Of a DNA stretch of 64,000 bases, positions 56,433 through 64,000 are shown in pieces. Source of the DNA: an uncultured Clostridia bacterium (GTDB lineage Bacteria; Bacillota; Clostridia; Oscillospirales; Acutalibacteraceae). A model generated the notes under the pieces. That model worked only from the letters and a program-made list of their open reading frames with translations, had not been told where the DNA came from and did no database searches. The DNA lies in assembly GCA_937920235.1 (NCBI GenBank), contig CALGUK010000034.1, positions 124,001 through 188,000 of the forward strand. Direction: 5' to 3'. The translations under genes were made by a program, and so were the position numbers. Numbering within the stretch: position 1 is the stretch's first letter; every line of letters begins with the position of its first letter.

Positions 56433-56795
56433 ATGAAAAAAGTCATTTCTATAATTTTAGCTGTTGTTATTGCTGTTTCTGTCGCTGTTGTTGCTTATGC
56501 CGCAACCTACAGAGGAGACATTGACGGTGACGGAAGTGTTTCTGCCGTTGATGCACGCGTGGTTCTTCAGTTTGCTGCAGGTCTCAGAACGCCCACGGCA
56601 GAGGAGAAGAAGATTGCCGATATGGACGGTAACGGAGAAGTAGAGGCGGTTGATGCAAGAAAAGTTCTCCAGACAGCCGCAGAGTTGCTTGAACCTGAAA
56701 AGATTCCTTCAGAGACAGAAAAACCGAATGTTAATATCGGACCGAGCGGAAGCGACGGACAGATCTCCTGGGGAGACATCTCACAGGTAAAATAA
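56433..56795 (+). CDS. Secreted stand-alone dockerin (120 aa)
   Basis: A signal peptide (MKKVISIILAVVIAVSVAVV..YAA) is followed almost only by a dockerin with two repeats, GDIDGDGSVSAVDARVVLQ and ADMDGNGEVEAVDARKVLQ, and a 35-residue Pro/Gly/Ser tail. The AVDARVVLQ segment is nearly shared with the CAP-dockerin protein at 35135, so both may use one cohesin type. No catalytic part is present, so it might serve as a plug, competitor or adaptor on a scaffold. Own promoter and terminator. Confidence 0.88.
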   Translation: MKKVISIILAVVIAVSVAVVAYAATYRGDIDGDGSVSAVDARVVLQFAAGLRTPTAEEKKIADMDGNGEVEAVDARKVLQTAAELLEPEKIPSETEKPNVNIGPSGSDGQISWGDISQVK

Positions 56796-56806
56796 TCGGA
56801 TTTCAG

Positions 56807-56840
56807 AAAGACACTTCATTAGGAAGTGTCTTTTTTTTTA
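56807..56840 (+). terminator. Terminator of the small dockerin gene
   Basis: AAAGACACTTC and GAAGTGTCTTT pair around a short loop, followed by T8. Confidence 0.9.
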
Positions 56841-56841
56841 T

Positions 56842-56871
56842 AAAAAAGCACCTTCACAGATGAAGGTGCCG
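56842..56871 (-). terminator. Terminator of the minus-strand AI-2E/phosphatase operon
   Basis: GCACCTTCA (56848-56856) and TGAAGGTGC (56861-56869) form a 9-bp stem; on the minus strand a T run follows. Confidence 0.85.
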
Positions 56872-56881
56872 GTTTGCTGAA

Positions 56882-57601
56882 TTATATCTTTTGGTTTTTT
56901 ATAATCTTTTCGGGATTTTCCGTCATACAGAAATCAACAATCTCTTCCGTGATATCATCAGGGAAAAGCTCAAATTTTTCAACAAGACGTGTGTGGCGAT
57001 AAGTTGTGTCATGAGCATCGCTTGCCATAAGAACGGCAAGACCGCGGCATATCATATCAAGCCCCATTCCCTGCGGCTTTTCTCCGTTTCTGCCCGTGAG
57101 ACTGTCTATGTTCACCTGAAAAAGAATTTCTCTGTCAATAAGCTCGTCAATAAGCTCATAATCGTGATGAAATTCATAGTATCTCTCCGGATGAGCAAGA
57201 ATCGGTACATATCCGCGGTCAAGAAGCTCGTCGATCCACATTGTGACATGCCGTGTGTCAAACGGACCCAAGGGCAATTCGCAGAGAATGTACCGAGACC
57301 CGTTAACGGTGAGTCCGTCAAGTGAGTCGGCAGAAAAAATCTTATCGCTTAAAAAGATTTCCGCGCCTGCATATAACTGCAACGGAATGTTTTCATCCTC
57401 AAGAACCTCACGCAGAATTTCTATTTTTCGGTCTCTTTCGCTGATAAAGCGGTCAAGTGTTGTGAAATCAAAAAAATGGGGAGTGAGAACAATGGCGTCA
57501 CAGCCGTTGCGGTATGCATCGCGGCACATCTGAACGGATGTCTCCAGACTGTCGGAGCCGTCATCTATATCAAACAGCACATGGCAGTGAATATCGGTCA
57601 T
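56882..57601 (-). CDS. PHP-domain tyrosine phosphatase, CpsB/YwqE type
   Basis: 239 residues starting MTDIHCHVLFDIDDGS, the PHP metal motif with two His and Asp residues, then VLTPHFF, and late histidines in ILAHPERY and MASDAHDTTYRHTR. CpsB-type enzymes dephosphorylate tyrosine kinases that control capsule or exopolysaccharide synthesis. No kinase or capsule gene is adjacent here; the LCP protein at 18.3 kb is the nearest wall-polymer gene. The ATG overlaps the AI-2E gene stop by four bases (ATGA). Confidence 0.9.
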   Translation of the reverse strand: MTDIHCHVLFDIDDGSDSLETSVQMCRDAYRNGCDAIVLTPHFFDFTTLDRFISERDRKIEILREVLEDENIPLQLYAGAEIFLSDKIFSADSLDGLTVNGSRYILCELPLGPFDTRHVTMWIDELLDRGYVPILAHPERYYEFHHDYELIDELIDREILFQVNIDSLTGRNGEKPQGMGLDMICRGLAVLMASDAHDTTYRHTRLVEKFELFPDDITEEIVDFCMTENPEKIIKNQKI

Positions 57602-58755
57602 TTCTTTTCCTCCTCCTTGCTTTCATCACCTTTATGGAAGATGTGGATTATGCCCTCATCGTTAAGAAGTTTGAGCATTACTATTGTAATCGGCAGAATA
57701 AAAATTCCGATTACGCCGAATATCTGTGAACCGATAAACATAGAAACAATTGTAAGGAATGCGGGAATTCCGAGCTGTGCGGCAACAAGCTTCGGCTCGA
57801 TAACCTGTCTTATCACCGTGATGCAGGCATATATAATAAGAAGTCCGATTGCCAGCGAATAATTACCCGTGATCAGATTATATAATGCCCATGGTATGAG
57901 CACCGTACCTGTTCCGAGAACGGGTACAATATCAATAATTGCTGTCAGGGCGGCAATTACAAAGATGTATCCGTTTTCATATATGCCCAGAAGTTGAAGA
58001 ATGAACAAGCCGACGGAGAGCTCAGTAAAGGTTACGGTTATGATAATTGAATATGCCTTTACCATTTTTGCCAATGAAGGAAAGAGTAGCCTCTTTGCAC
58101 GGATAATCTTACTTCTTGTTTCCGGACGGAAAAATCCGAGGAATAAGTTTTTAACCGAGTTGAAATCAGCGGTCATAAAGCAACAGGTAACAACCGCAAC
58201 AACAATGGAAACGAGCGTTGTCGGTATTCTTTTTGCCGTGTTCCAGATTCCGAGAAGCGGAGTTGACAAAAGTGAAAAATCAAAGGATGGCAAATCGTCG
58301 CGCGGAGTATCCGGAGTGTTTACAAGTGCCTGCAATTTTTCGTGAATGAAGGAGGTTACGGTAACCTCAATTTTTTCGGGAAGAAAGGCGACTATGTTGC
58401 TGATGTAGCCTTCAATTTTTTCGACAAGTGAGGGAATATCCTCAAACTGAATCATAATATAACTGAAAAAGCCCTTGAATTCAGAACCTATCCAGACGAT
58501 AAGAAGAGCCAGAATACCGATTACCAAAGCAAATGCGAATAAAACGGAAAACGCAGAGACAATCCCCTTTTTCAGCGGAGTTTTTTTGCAAATGAAATTT
58601 ACCGGCTTCTGAAGGAACATGGCAATTACTATTGCACACAGAATGGGAAACACGGTGCCCAAGGCATATTTAAAAAACAGATAGAAAAGAGCCAGCAGAA
58701 TTACGGTATAAATTGTGTTTATTATAAAATTTTTCTTTTTTTCAATTCCCGTCAT
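57598..58755 (-). CDS. AI-2E family transporter (PerM-like)
   Basis: 385 residues with about eight membrane helices: three at the N-terminus (to residue about 90), a soluble mid-part with SLVEKIEGYISNI, then several ending GIIGIFILPITIVMLKLL-like. A conserved DIVPVLGTG sits in the helix 6 region. The family includes autoinducer-2 exporters and sodium/proton antiporters, so the substrate cannot be told. First gene of a two-gene minus operon with its own promoter. Confidence 0.88.
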   Translation of the reverse strand: MTGIEKKKNFIINTIYTVILLALFYLFFKYALGTVFPILCAIVIAMFLQKPVNFICKKTPLKKGIVSAFSVLFAFALVIGILALLIVWIGSEFKGFFSYIMIQFEDIPSLVEKIEGYISNIVAFLPEKIEVTVTSFIHEKLQALVNTPDTPRDDLPSFDFSLLSTPLLGIWNTAKRIPTTLVSIVVAVVTCCFMTADFNSVKNLFLGFFRPETRSKIIRAKRLLFPSLAKMVKAYSIIITVTFTELSVGLFILQLLGIYENGYIFVIAALTAIIDIVPVLGTGTVLIPWALYNLITGNYSLAIGLLIIYACITVIRQVIEPKLVAAQLGIPAFLTIVSMFIGSQIFGVIGIFILPITIVMLKLLNDEGIIHIFHKGDESKEEEKK

Positions 58756-58785
58756 AAGTTTTCTCCAAAAATAGAATATATTAAT

Positions 58786-58814
58786 ATAATAAACTATTTT
58801 TCGGCAAGTATCAA
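58786..58814 (-). promoter_or_regulatory. Promoter of the AI-2E/phosphatase operon
   Basis: On the minus strand TTGATA (58809-58814), 17 bases, TATTAT (58786-58791), 30 bases before the start codon. Confidence 0.7.
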
Positions 58815-58993
58815 TTAAAATCAGAATATTTTGTGTAAAATTTTCTAAAAATATGGAAAAAAACTACTTAAAAATATTGTATATTACCTCTTTATTAAAA
58901 ATAAGTTTTGTGTTAAAATATCTAAAAGTATTTTAAAATGCTTGATTATACCTTTTTTTCGCTGAAAAATCAGCGGTAAGGATGTGAATTAAA
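58815..58993 (+). promoter_or_regulatory. hom upstream region with leader hairpin
   Basis: This AT-rich stretch separates the minus-strand AI-2E promoter from hom. TTAAAATA around 58914 may be part of a -10 box, but no clear -35 matches. CGCTGA and TCAGCG (58960-58975) form a perfect hairpin just before the ribosome site TAAGGATG of hom; being near but not over it, it could stabilise or slow initiation. Confidence 0.45.
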
Positions 58994-60232
58994 ATGTATG
59001 TTGCGGTTATGGGCTACGGTACTGTAGGCTCAGGCGTGGTTGAGGTTCTTACGAAAAATCACGACAGTATCGTAAAAAGAAGCACACAAAAAGAAATGGA
59101 AGTTAAATATATCCTTGATTTAAGAGATTTCCCCGGAGATCCTCACGAGGATAAAATGATAAAGGATTTTAACATTATTCTCAACGATGATGATGTTAAG
59201 GTTGTTGTGGAAACAATGGGCGGGCTTCACCCGGCTTATGAATTTGTCTCTTCATGTCTCAAGGCAGGAAAAAGCGTTGTGACATCCAACAAAGAGCTTG
59301 TTGCTGCAAAGGGATGTGAGCTTTTACAGTTTGCCGCTGAAAATAATGTGAATTTTTTGTTTGAAGCATCTGTCGGAGGCGGTATCCCGATTATCAGACC
59401 GATTTCACAGTGCCTTGCGGCAAATGAAATTGATGAAATCGCAGGTATTCTGAACGGTACCACAAACTTTATTCTTACAATGATGATTGAAAAGAATATG
59501 AGCTTTGAGGATGCACTCAAGCTGGCTCAGGACAACGGATATGCCGAAAAGGATCCTACGGCAGACGTTGAGGGCCATGATGCCTGCAGAAAAATATGTA
59601 TTCTTGCTTCTCTCTGCTTCGGAAAGCATGTTTATCCGGACTCGGTTTATACAGAAGGAATTACAAAGATTACGCTTGACGATGTTGCATATATCGGAGC
59701 GTTCGGCGGAGTTATCAAGCTTTTGGGCCGGGCAAAAAGAATGGATAACGGCAAGATTTTTGCAATCGTTTCTCCGGCAATTGTATTGAACGGCAGTCAG
59801 CTTGCAAGTGTAAACGATGTTTTCAATGCAATTCTTGTCCGCGGAGACGCAACAGGCGACGTTGTGTTCTACGGTAAGGGCGCAGGTAAGCTTCCTACCG
59901 CATCGGCAGTTGTTGCAGACGTTATCGACTGTGCAAGAAATATGGACAGAAAGAAGCCTATCGGATGGGGCGAGGCGGAGGAAAATTACGTTGTTGATTA
60001 TAAATCGGCGGTCAATCCCCTTTACATTCGTGCAGAAGTTACAGACAGAGCAAACGCGTTGCAGGACGTAGTCGCAACCATCGGAAAGGTTCAGGTTCTT
60101 GAGTTTGCCGGTTGCAAGTCAAACGAGCTTGCATTCGTTACGGGTGCGGCAGCCGAAGGTGAGCTGGTTGAAAAGCTCAACGGTATTGCGTCAATCAGCA
60201 TCAAGTCTCTTATCAGAGTAACTGATTATTGA
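58994..60232 (+). CDS. hom: Homoserine dehydrogenase
   Basis: Reduces aspartate semialdehyde to homoserine for threonine and methionine synthesis. NAD(P)-binding MGYGTVGSGVVE is at the N-terminus, VTSNKELVA and LNGTTNFILT in the core, and ADVEGHDACRK carries the catalytic Asp and Lys residues. A C-terminal ACT-like domain (NPLYIRAEVTDRANALQDVV) suggests threonine feedback. Length 412. The aspartate kinase gene follows 25 bases downstream, so both steps are made together. Confidence 0.95.
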   Translation: MYVAVMGYGTVGSGVVEVLTKNHDSIVKRSTQKEMEVKYILDLRDFPGDPHEDKMIKDFNIILNDDDVKVVVETMGGLHPAYEFVSSCLKAGKSVVTSNKELVAAKGCELLQFAAENNVNFLFEASVGGGIPIIRPISQCLAANEIDEIAGILNGTTNFILTMMIEKNMSFEDALKLAQDNGYAEKDPTADVEGHDACRKICILASLCFGKHVYPDSVYTEGITKITLDDVAYIGAFGGVIKLLGRAKRMDNGKIFAIVSPAIVLNGSQLASVNDVFNAILVRGDATGDVVFYGKGAGKLPTASAVVADVIDCARNMDRKKPIGWGEAEENYVVDYKSAVNPLYIRAEVTDRANALQDVVATIGKVQVLEFAGCKSNELAFVTGAAAEGELVEKLNGIASISIKSLIRVTDY

Positions 60233-60257
60233 TAAATAACCTTACAGGAGGATATAT

Positions 60258-61466
60258 ATGGGACTTATAGTTCAGAAATTCGGCGGCTCAAGTGTACGCG
60301 ACGCCGAAAGAGTTATGAATGTTGCCAGGATTGTTACTGATACTTACCGTGCAGGTAATGACGTTGTAGTCGTTGTGTCAGCACAGGGCGATACAACAGA
60401 TGATTTGATAGAAAAGGCTTATGAAATCAATGAGAAGCCTTCAAAACGAGAAATGGATATGCTTATGGCATCGGGTGAGCAGATTTCAATTGCTCTTCTT
60501 GCAATGGCATGTGAAAAGCTCGGCTGTCCTGCGGTTTCCCTTCTCGGATGGCAGGCAGGCTTCAATACAAGCTCCGCTTACGGTATGGCAAGAATCAAGA
60601 ATGTTAAAACGGACAGACTCCGTTCCGAAATCGACCGCCACAATATAGTTGTTGTTGCAGGCTTCCAGGGACTTAACAAGTACGACGACCTTACAACTCT
60701 TGGTCGCGGCGGTTCGGATACAAGTGCAGTTGCCATTGCGGCGGCGCTCAGAGCGGACCGTTGTCAGATATTTACTGACGTTGAGGGCGTTTATACCGCA
60801 GACCCGAGAAAAGTTGATAACGCAAAGAAGCTTCAGGAAATCACATATGACGAGATGCTTGAGCTTGCAACTCTCGGTGCTCAGGTTCTTAACAACCGCT
60901 CGGTTGAAATGGCAAAGAAATATAATGTTGAGTTAGAAGTTCTCTCAAGTCTTAAGAGAGTTCCCGGAACAATCGTTAAGGAGGTTACCAAATTGGAAAA
61001 AATGCTTATCAGAGGTGTTACAAAAGATACAGATGTAGCACGAATTTCAGTTACAAAAATCCCCAACACACCAGGTGTTGCATTCAAGCTCTTTGATGTT
61101 CTTGCAAAGCATAAGATAAACGTTGACATCATTCTTCAGTCAATAGGCCGTGACGAAACAAAGGATATCACCTTTACTGTTTCAAAGAGCAATGCTGAGG
61201 AAACGGTTGACTGTGTCAAGAAGGTTTTTGATATTGAGGATAAGGACATTATCTGTGATACTTCGGTTGCCAAAATTTCAATTGTCGGTGCAGGTATGGA
61301 ATCTCATCCGGGAACAGCCTCAAAAATGTTTGAGGCTCTCTATGAGCGCGACATCAATATTGATATGATTGCAACAAGTGAAATTAAAATATCAGTTCTT
61401 ATAAATGCGGAGGATGCTGACAGAGCGGTCAGCGCAATTCATAAAGCATTTTTCCCTGCGGAATAA
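60258..61466 (+). CDS. lysC: Aspartate kinase
   Basis: First step of the aspartate family, phosphorylating aspartate. Signatures: VQKFGGSSVRDAERV, LGRGGSDTSAVAIAAAL, and two tandem ACT domains in the C-terminal third (RISVTKIPNTPGVAFKLFDV and SIVGAGMESHPGTASKMFEAL), where lysine or threonine binds. 402 residues matches the monofunctional ACT-type enzyme. AGGAGG precedes ATG 60258. A stem-loop terminator follows the stop. The paralogue class (Lys or Thr sensitive) cannot be assigned. Confidence 0.95.
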   Translation: MGLIVQKFGGSSVRDAERVMNVARIVTDTYRAGNDVVVVVSAQGDTTDDLIEKAYEINEKPSKREMDMLMASGEQISIALLAMACEKLGCPAVSLLGWQAGFNTSSAYGMARIKNVKTDRLRSEIDRHNIVVVAGFQGLNKYDDLTTLGRGGSDTSAVAIAAALRADRCQIFTDVEGVYTADPRKVDNAKKLQEITYDEMLELATLGAQVLNNRSVEMAKKYNVELEVLSSLKRVPGTIVKEVTKLEKMLIRGVTKDTDVARISVTKIPNTPGVAFKLFDVLAKHKINVDIILQSIGRDETKDITFTVSKSNAEETVDCVKKVFDIEDKDIICDTSVAKISIVGAGMESHPGTASKMFEALYERDINIDMIATSEIKISVLINAEDADRAVSAIHKAFFPAE

Positions 61467-61498
61467 CGGATTCGTGCAAGGGAAGGTCCTGACAGAAA

Positions 61499-63030
<1,532 letters not shown>

Positions 63031-63284
63031 GGTAAGAAGAGTCGAGCCAAACACGCCGTAAATACAGAACTTAAGCGAATTTTCACTTTTTCACCCTTGA
63101 CTTGCGTCAGCAAGCCTGCGGTCTCAAAAGCAAAAATTCATCTAAATTTCAAGTATTTACGGTGCAAAGCAGTTTTTGACGAGTAGAGTTTTTGCGTCGT
63201 CATACTGCTGTATTATAAGATTTTTAACGAAGGATGGGTGAAAAGATGCCGTCAAAAACCGTATTTGGTTCGGCTCTTCTCACC
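63031..63284. repeat. 254-bp element bounded by 24-bp inverted repeats between guaB and glyA
   Basis: GGTAAGAAGAGTCGAGCCAA.. (63031-63054) and the reverse complement of 63261-63284 match at 20 of 24 positions. Inside, CCGTAAATAC (63056-63065) pairs exactly with GTATTTACGG (63153-63162), enclosing GAATTTT/AAAATTC and CTTGC/GCAAG stems. A second hairpin is GCAGT..GACGA with TCGTC..ACTGC (63169-63208), and GTTTTTGACG (63172-63181) can instead pair with CGTCAAAAAC (63250-63259). No ORF. It begins right after the guaB stop and ends 15 bases before glyA, so it could be a miniature transposon-like repeat or a structured RNA in a guaB-glyA transcript. Confidence 0.65.
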
Positions 63285-63299
63285 TTTAGGAATAGAATT

Positions 63300-64000
63300 A
63301 TGTTTAAAGATTTAATTGATTCAATCGGATTCATCAATAATACCGACCCGGAAGTTGCGGCGGCAATGGGTCTTGAGCTTAAAAGACAACGCGAAAATCT
63401 TGAGCTTATAGCAAGTGAAAATATTGTTTCTCCTGCTGTAATGGCGGCAATGGGCAGTGTTCTTACAAATAAATATGCTGAGGGTTATCCCGGAAAAAGA
63501 TATTACGGCGGATGTCAGCACGTGGACGTCGTGGAAGATATTGCACGAGACAGACTCAAAAAGCTTTTCGGTGCGGCTTATGTCAATGTTCAGCCACATT
63601 CGGGCGCTCAGGCAAATATGGCTGTTTACTTTGCGCTCATAAATCCCGGTGATACGGTTATGGGTATGAATCTCGCAGAGGGAGGCCATCTCACTCACGG
63701 TTCACCTGTAAATATGTCGGGTAAATATTATAATTTTGTGCCTTACGGTGTTGATGAAAACGGATTTCTTGATTATGATGCCTTCGAGAAAACTGCAAAA
63801 GAGTGTAAGCCGAAGCTTATCGTGGCAGGCGCATCTGCATATCCGAGAACAATCGACTTTGAGAAAATGGCAGATATCGCCCATAGCGTCGGTGCGTATT
63901 TTATGGTTGATATGGCCCATATTGCAGGACTTGTGGCTGCCGGACTCCACCCGTCTCCCGTGCCCTATGCAGATGTTGTCACCTCAACTACTCACAAAAC
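63300..64000 (+). CDS. glyA: Serine hydroxymethyltransferase, cut by the window end
   Basis: Converts serine plus tetrahydrofolate to glycine and 5,10-methylene-THF with pyridoxal phosphate. Visible: [57 protein letters not shown], and [18 protein letters not shown]; the frame ends at TSTTHKT just before the PLP lysine. 233 codons are present, just over half of the usual 410-420. TTAGGA just outside the inverted-repeat element is the ribosome site for ATG 63300. Confidence 0.96.
   Translation, partial: MFKDLIDSIGFINNTDPEVAAAMGLELKRQRENLELIASENIVSPAVMAAMGSVLTNKYAEGYPGKRYYGGCQHVDVVEDIARDRLKKLFGAAYVNVQPHSGAQANMAVYFALINPGDTVMGMNLAEGGHLTHGSPVNMSGKYYNFVPYGVDENGFLDYDAFEKTAKECKPKLIVAGASAYPRTIDFEKMADIAHSVGAYFMVDMAHIAGLVAAGLHPSPVPYADVVTSTTHK

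Overview
The window looks like the replication-origin region of a gut- or rumen-type Clostridia chromosome, most likely Oscillospiraceae/Ruminococcaceae. The evidence is the low-to-moderate GC content, the Firmicutes core order (rpmH-rnpA-yidD-yidC-jag-mnmG-rsmG-noc-parA-parB-serS and dnaA-dnaN-yaaA-recF-remB-gyrB-gyrA), a CD1247-type Cys-rich protein, and several secreted proteins with type I dockerin repeats. The species assignment is inference; no rRNA or tRNA gene was seen.

Layout. From 1 to 6.2 kb there are secreted or lipid-anchored proteins, an M28 peptidase, a D,D-carboxypeptidase-like protein lacking one zinc ligand, a decayed FKBP/trigger-factor-like lipoprotein facing a small XRE regulator across three palindromic operators, rpe, and a MecA-like gene. 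From 6.3 to 10.1 kb lies an operon of RnfD-, RnfE- and RnfA-like membrane proteins that have lost most of the cofactor-binding residues of true Rnf, plus a DUF4015-like protein. From 10.2 to 14.4 kb are efp, the Cys-rich protein, and a membrane-protein/family 4 glycosidase cluster. From 14.4 to 28.2 kb everything is on the minus strand: mrp, then mnmE, tadA, a CPBP protease, an LCP protein, and the gyrA-gyrB-remB-recF-yaaA-dnaN-dnaA block. oriC lies on both sides of dnaA. The dnaN-dnaA gap holds DnaA-box-like sites and a DnaA-trio run, and the dnaA-rpmH gap holds two divergent promoters.

From 28.6 kb rightwards almost everything is on the plus strand, so genes run away from the origin on both arms. 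The ribosomal/tRNA-modification/segregation block (28.6-39.0 kb) contains two perfect parS sites and a dockerin-CAP gene inserted between noc and parA. Two lipoproteins follow. Then comes a self-contained unit at 41.2-48.5 kb: a strong promoter, a leader RNA of about 300 nt with many helices, a 1799-residue secreted dockerin protein, a 399-residue secreted protein with a possible cohesin-like beta domain, a 41-residue peptide, and a terminator. The rest is rny-ymdB-lipoprotein-recG, a TIM-barrel protein, an esterase, a stand-alone dockerin, a minus-strand PHP phosphatase/AI-2E pair, hom-lysC, guaB, an inverted-repeat element of about 254 bp, and the start of glyA.

The best candidates for undescribed biology are the leader RNA with its giant secreted-protein operon, and the cofactor-poor Rnf-like D-E-A membrane module. 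Smaller leads are the oriC with variant DnaA boxes paired with a variant DnaA recognition helix, the ribosome-site-masking hairpin in front of noc, and the guaB-glyA inverted-repeat element. All function calls rest on reading the sequence and remembered family motifs; no database search was possible.
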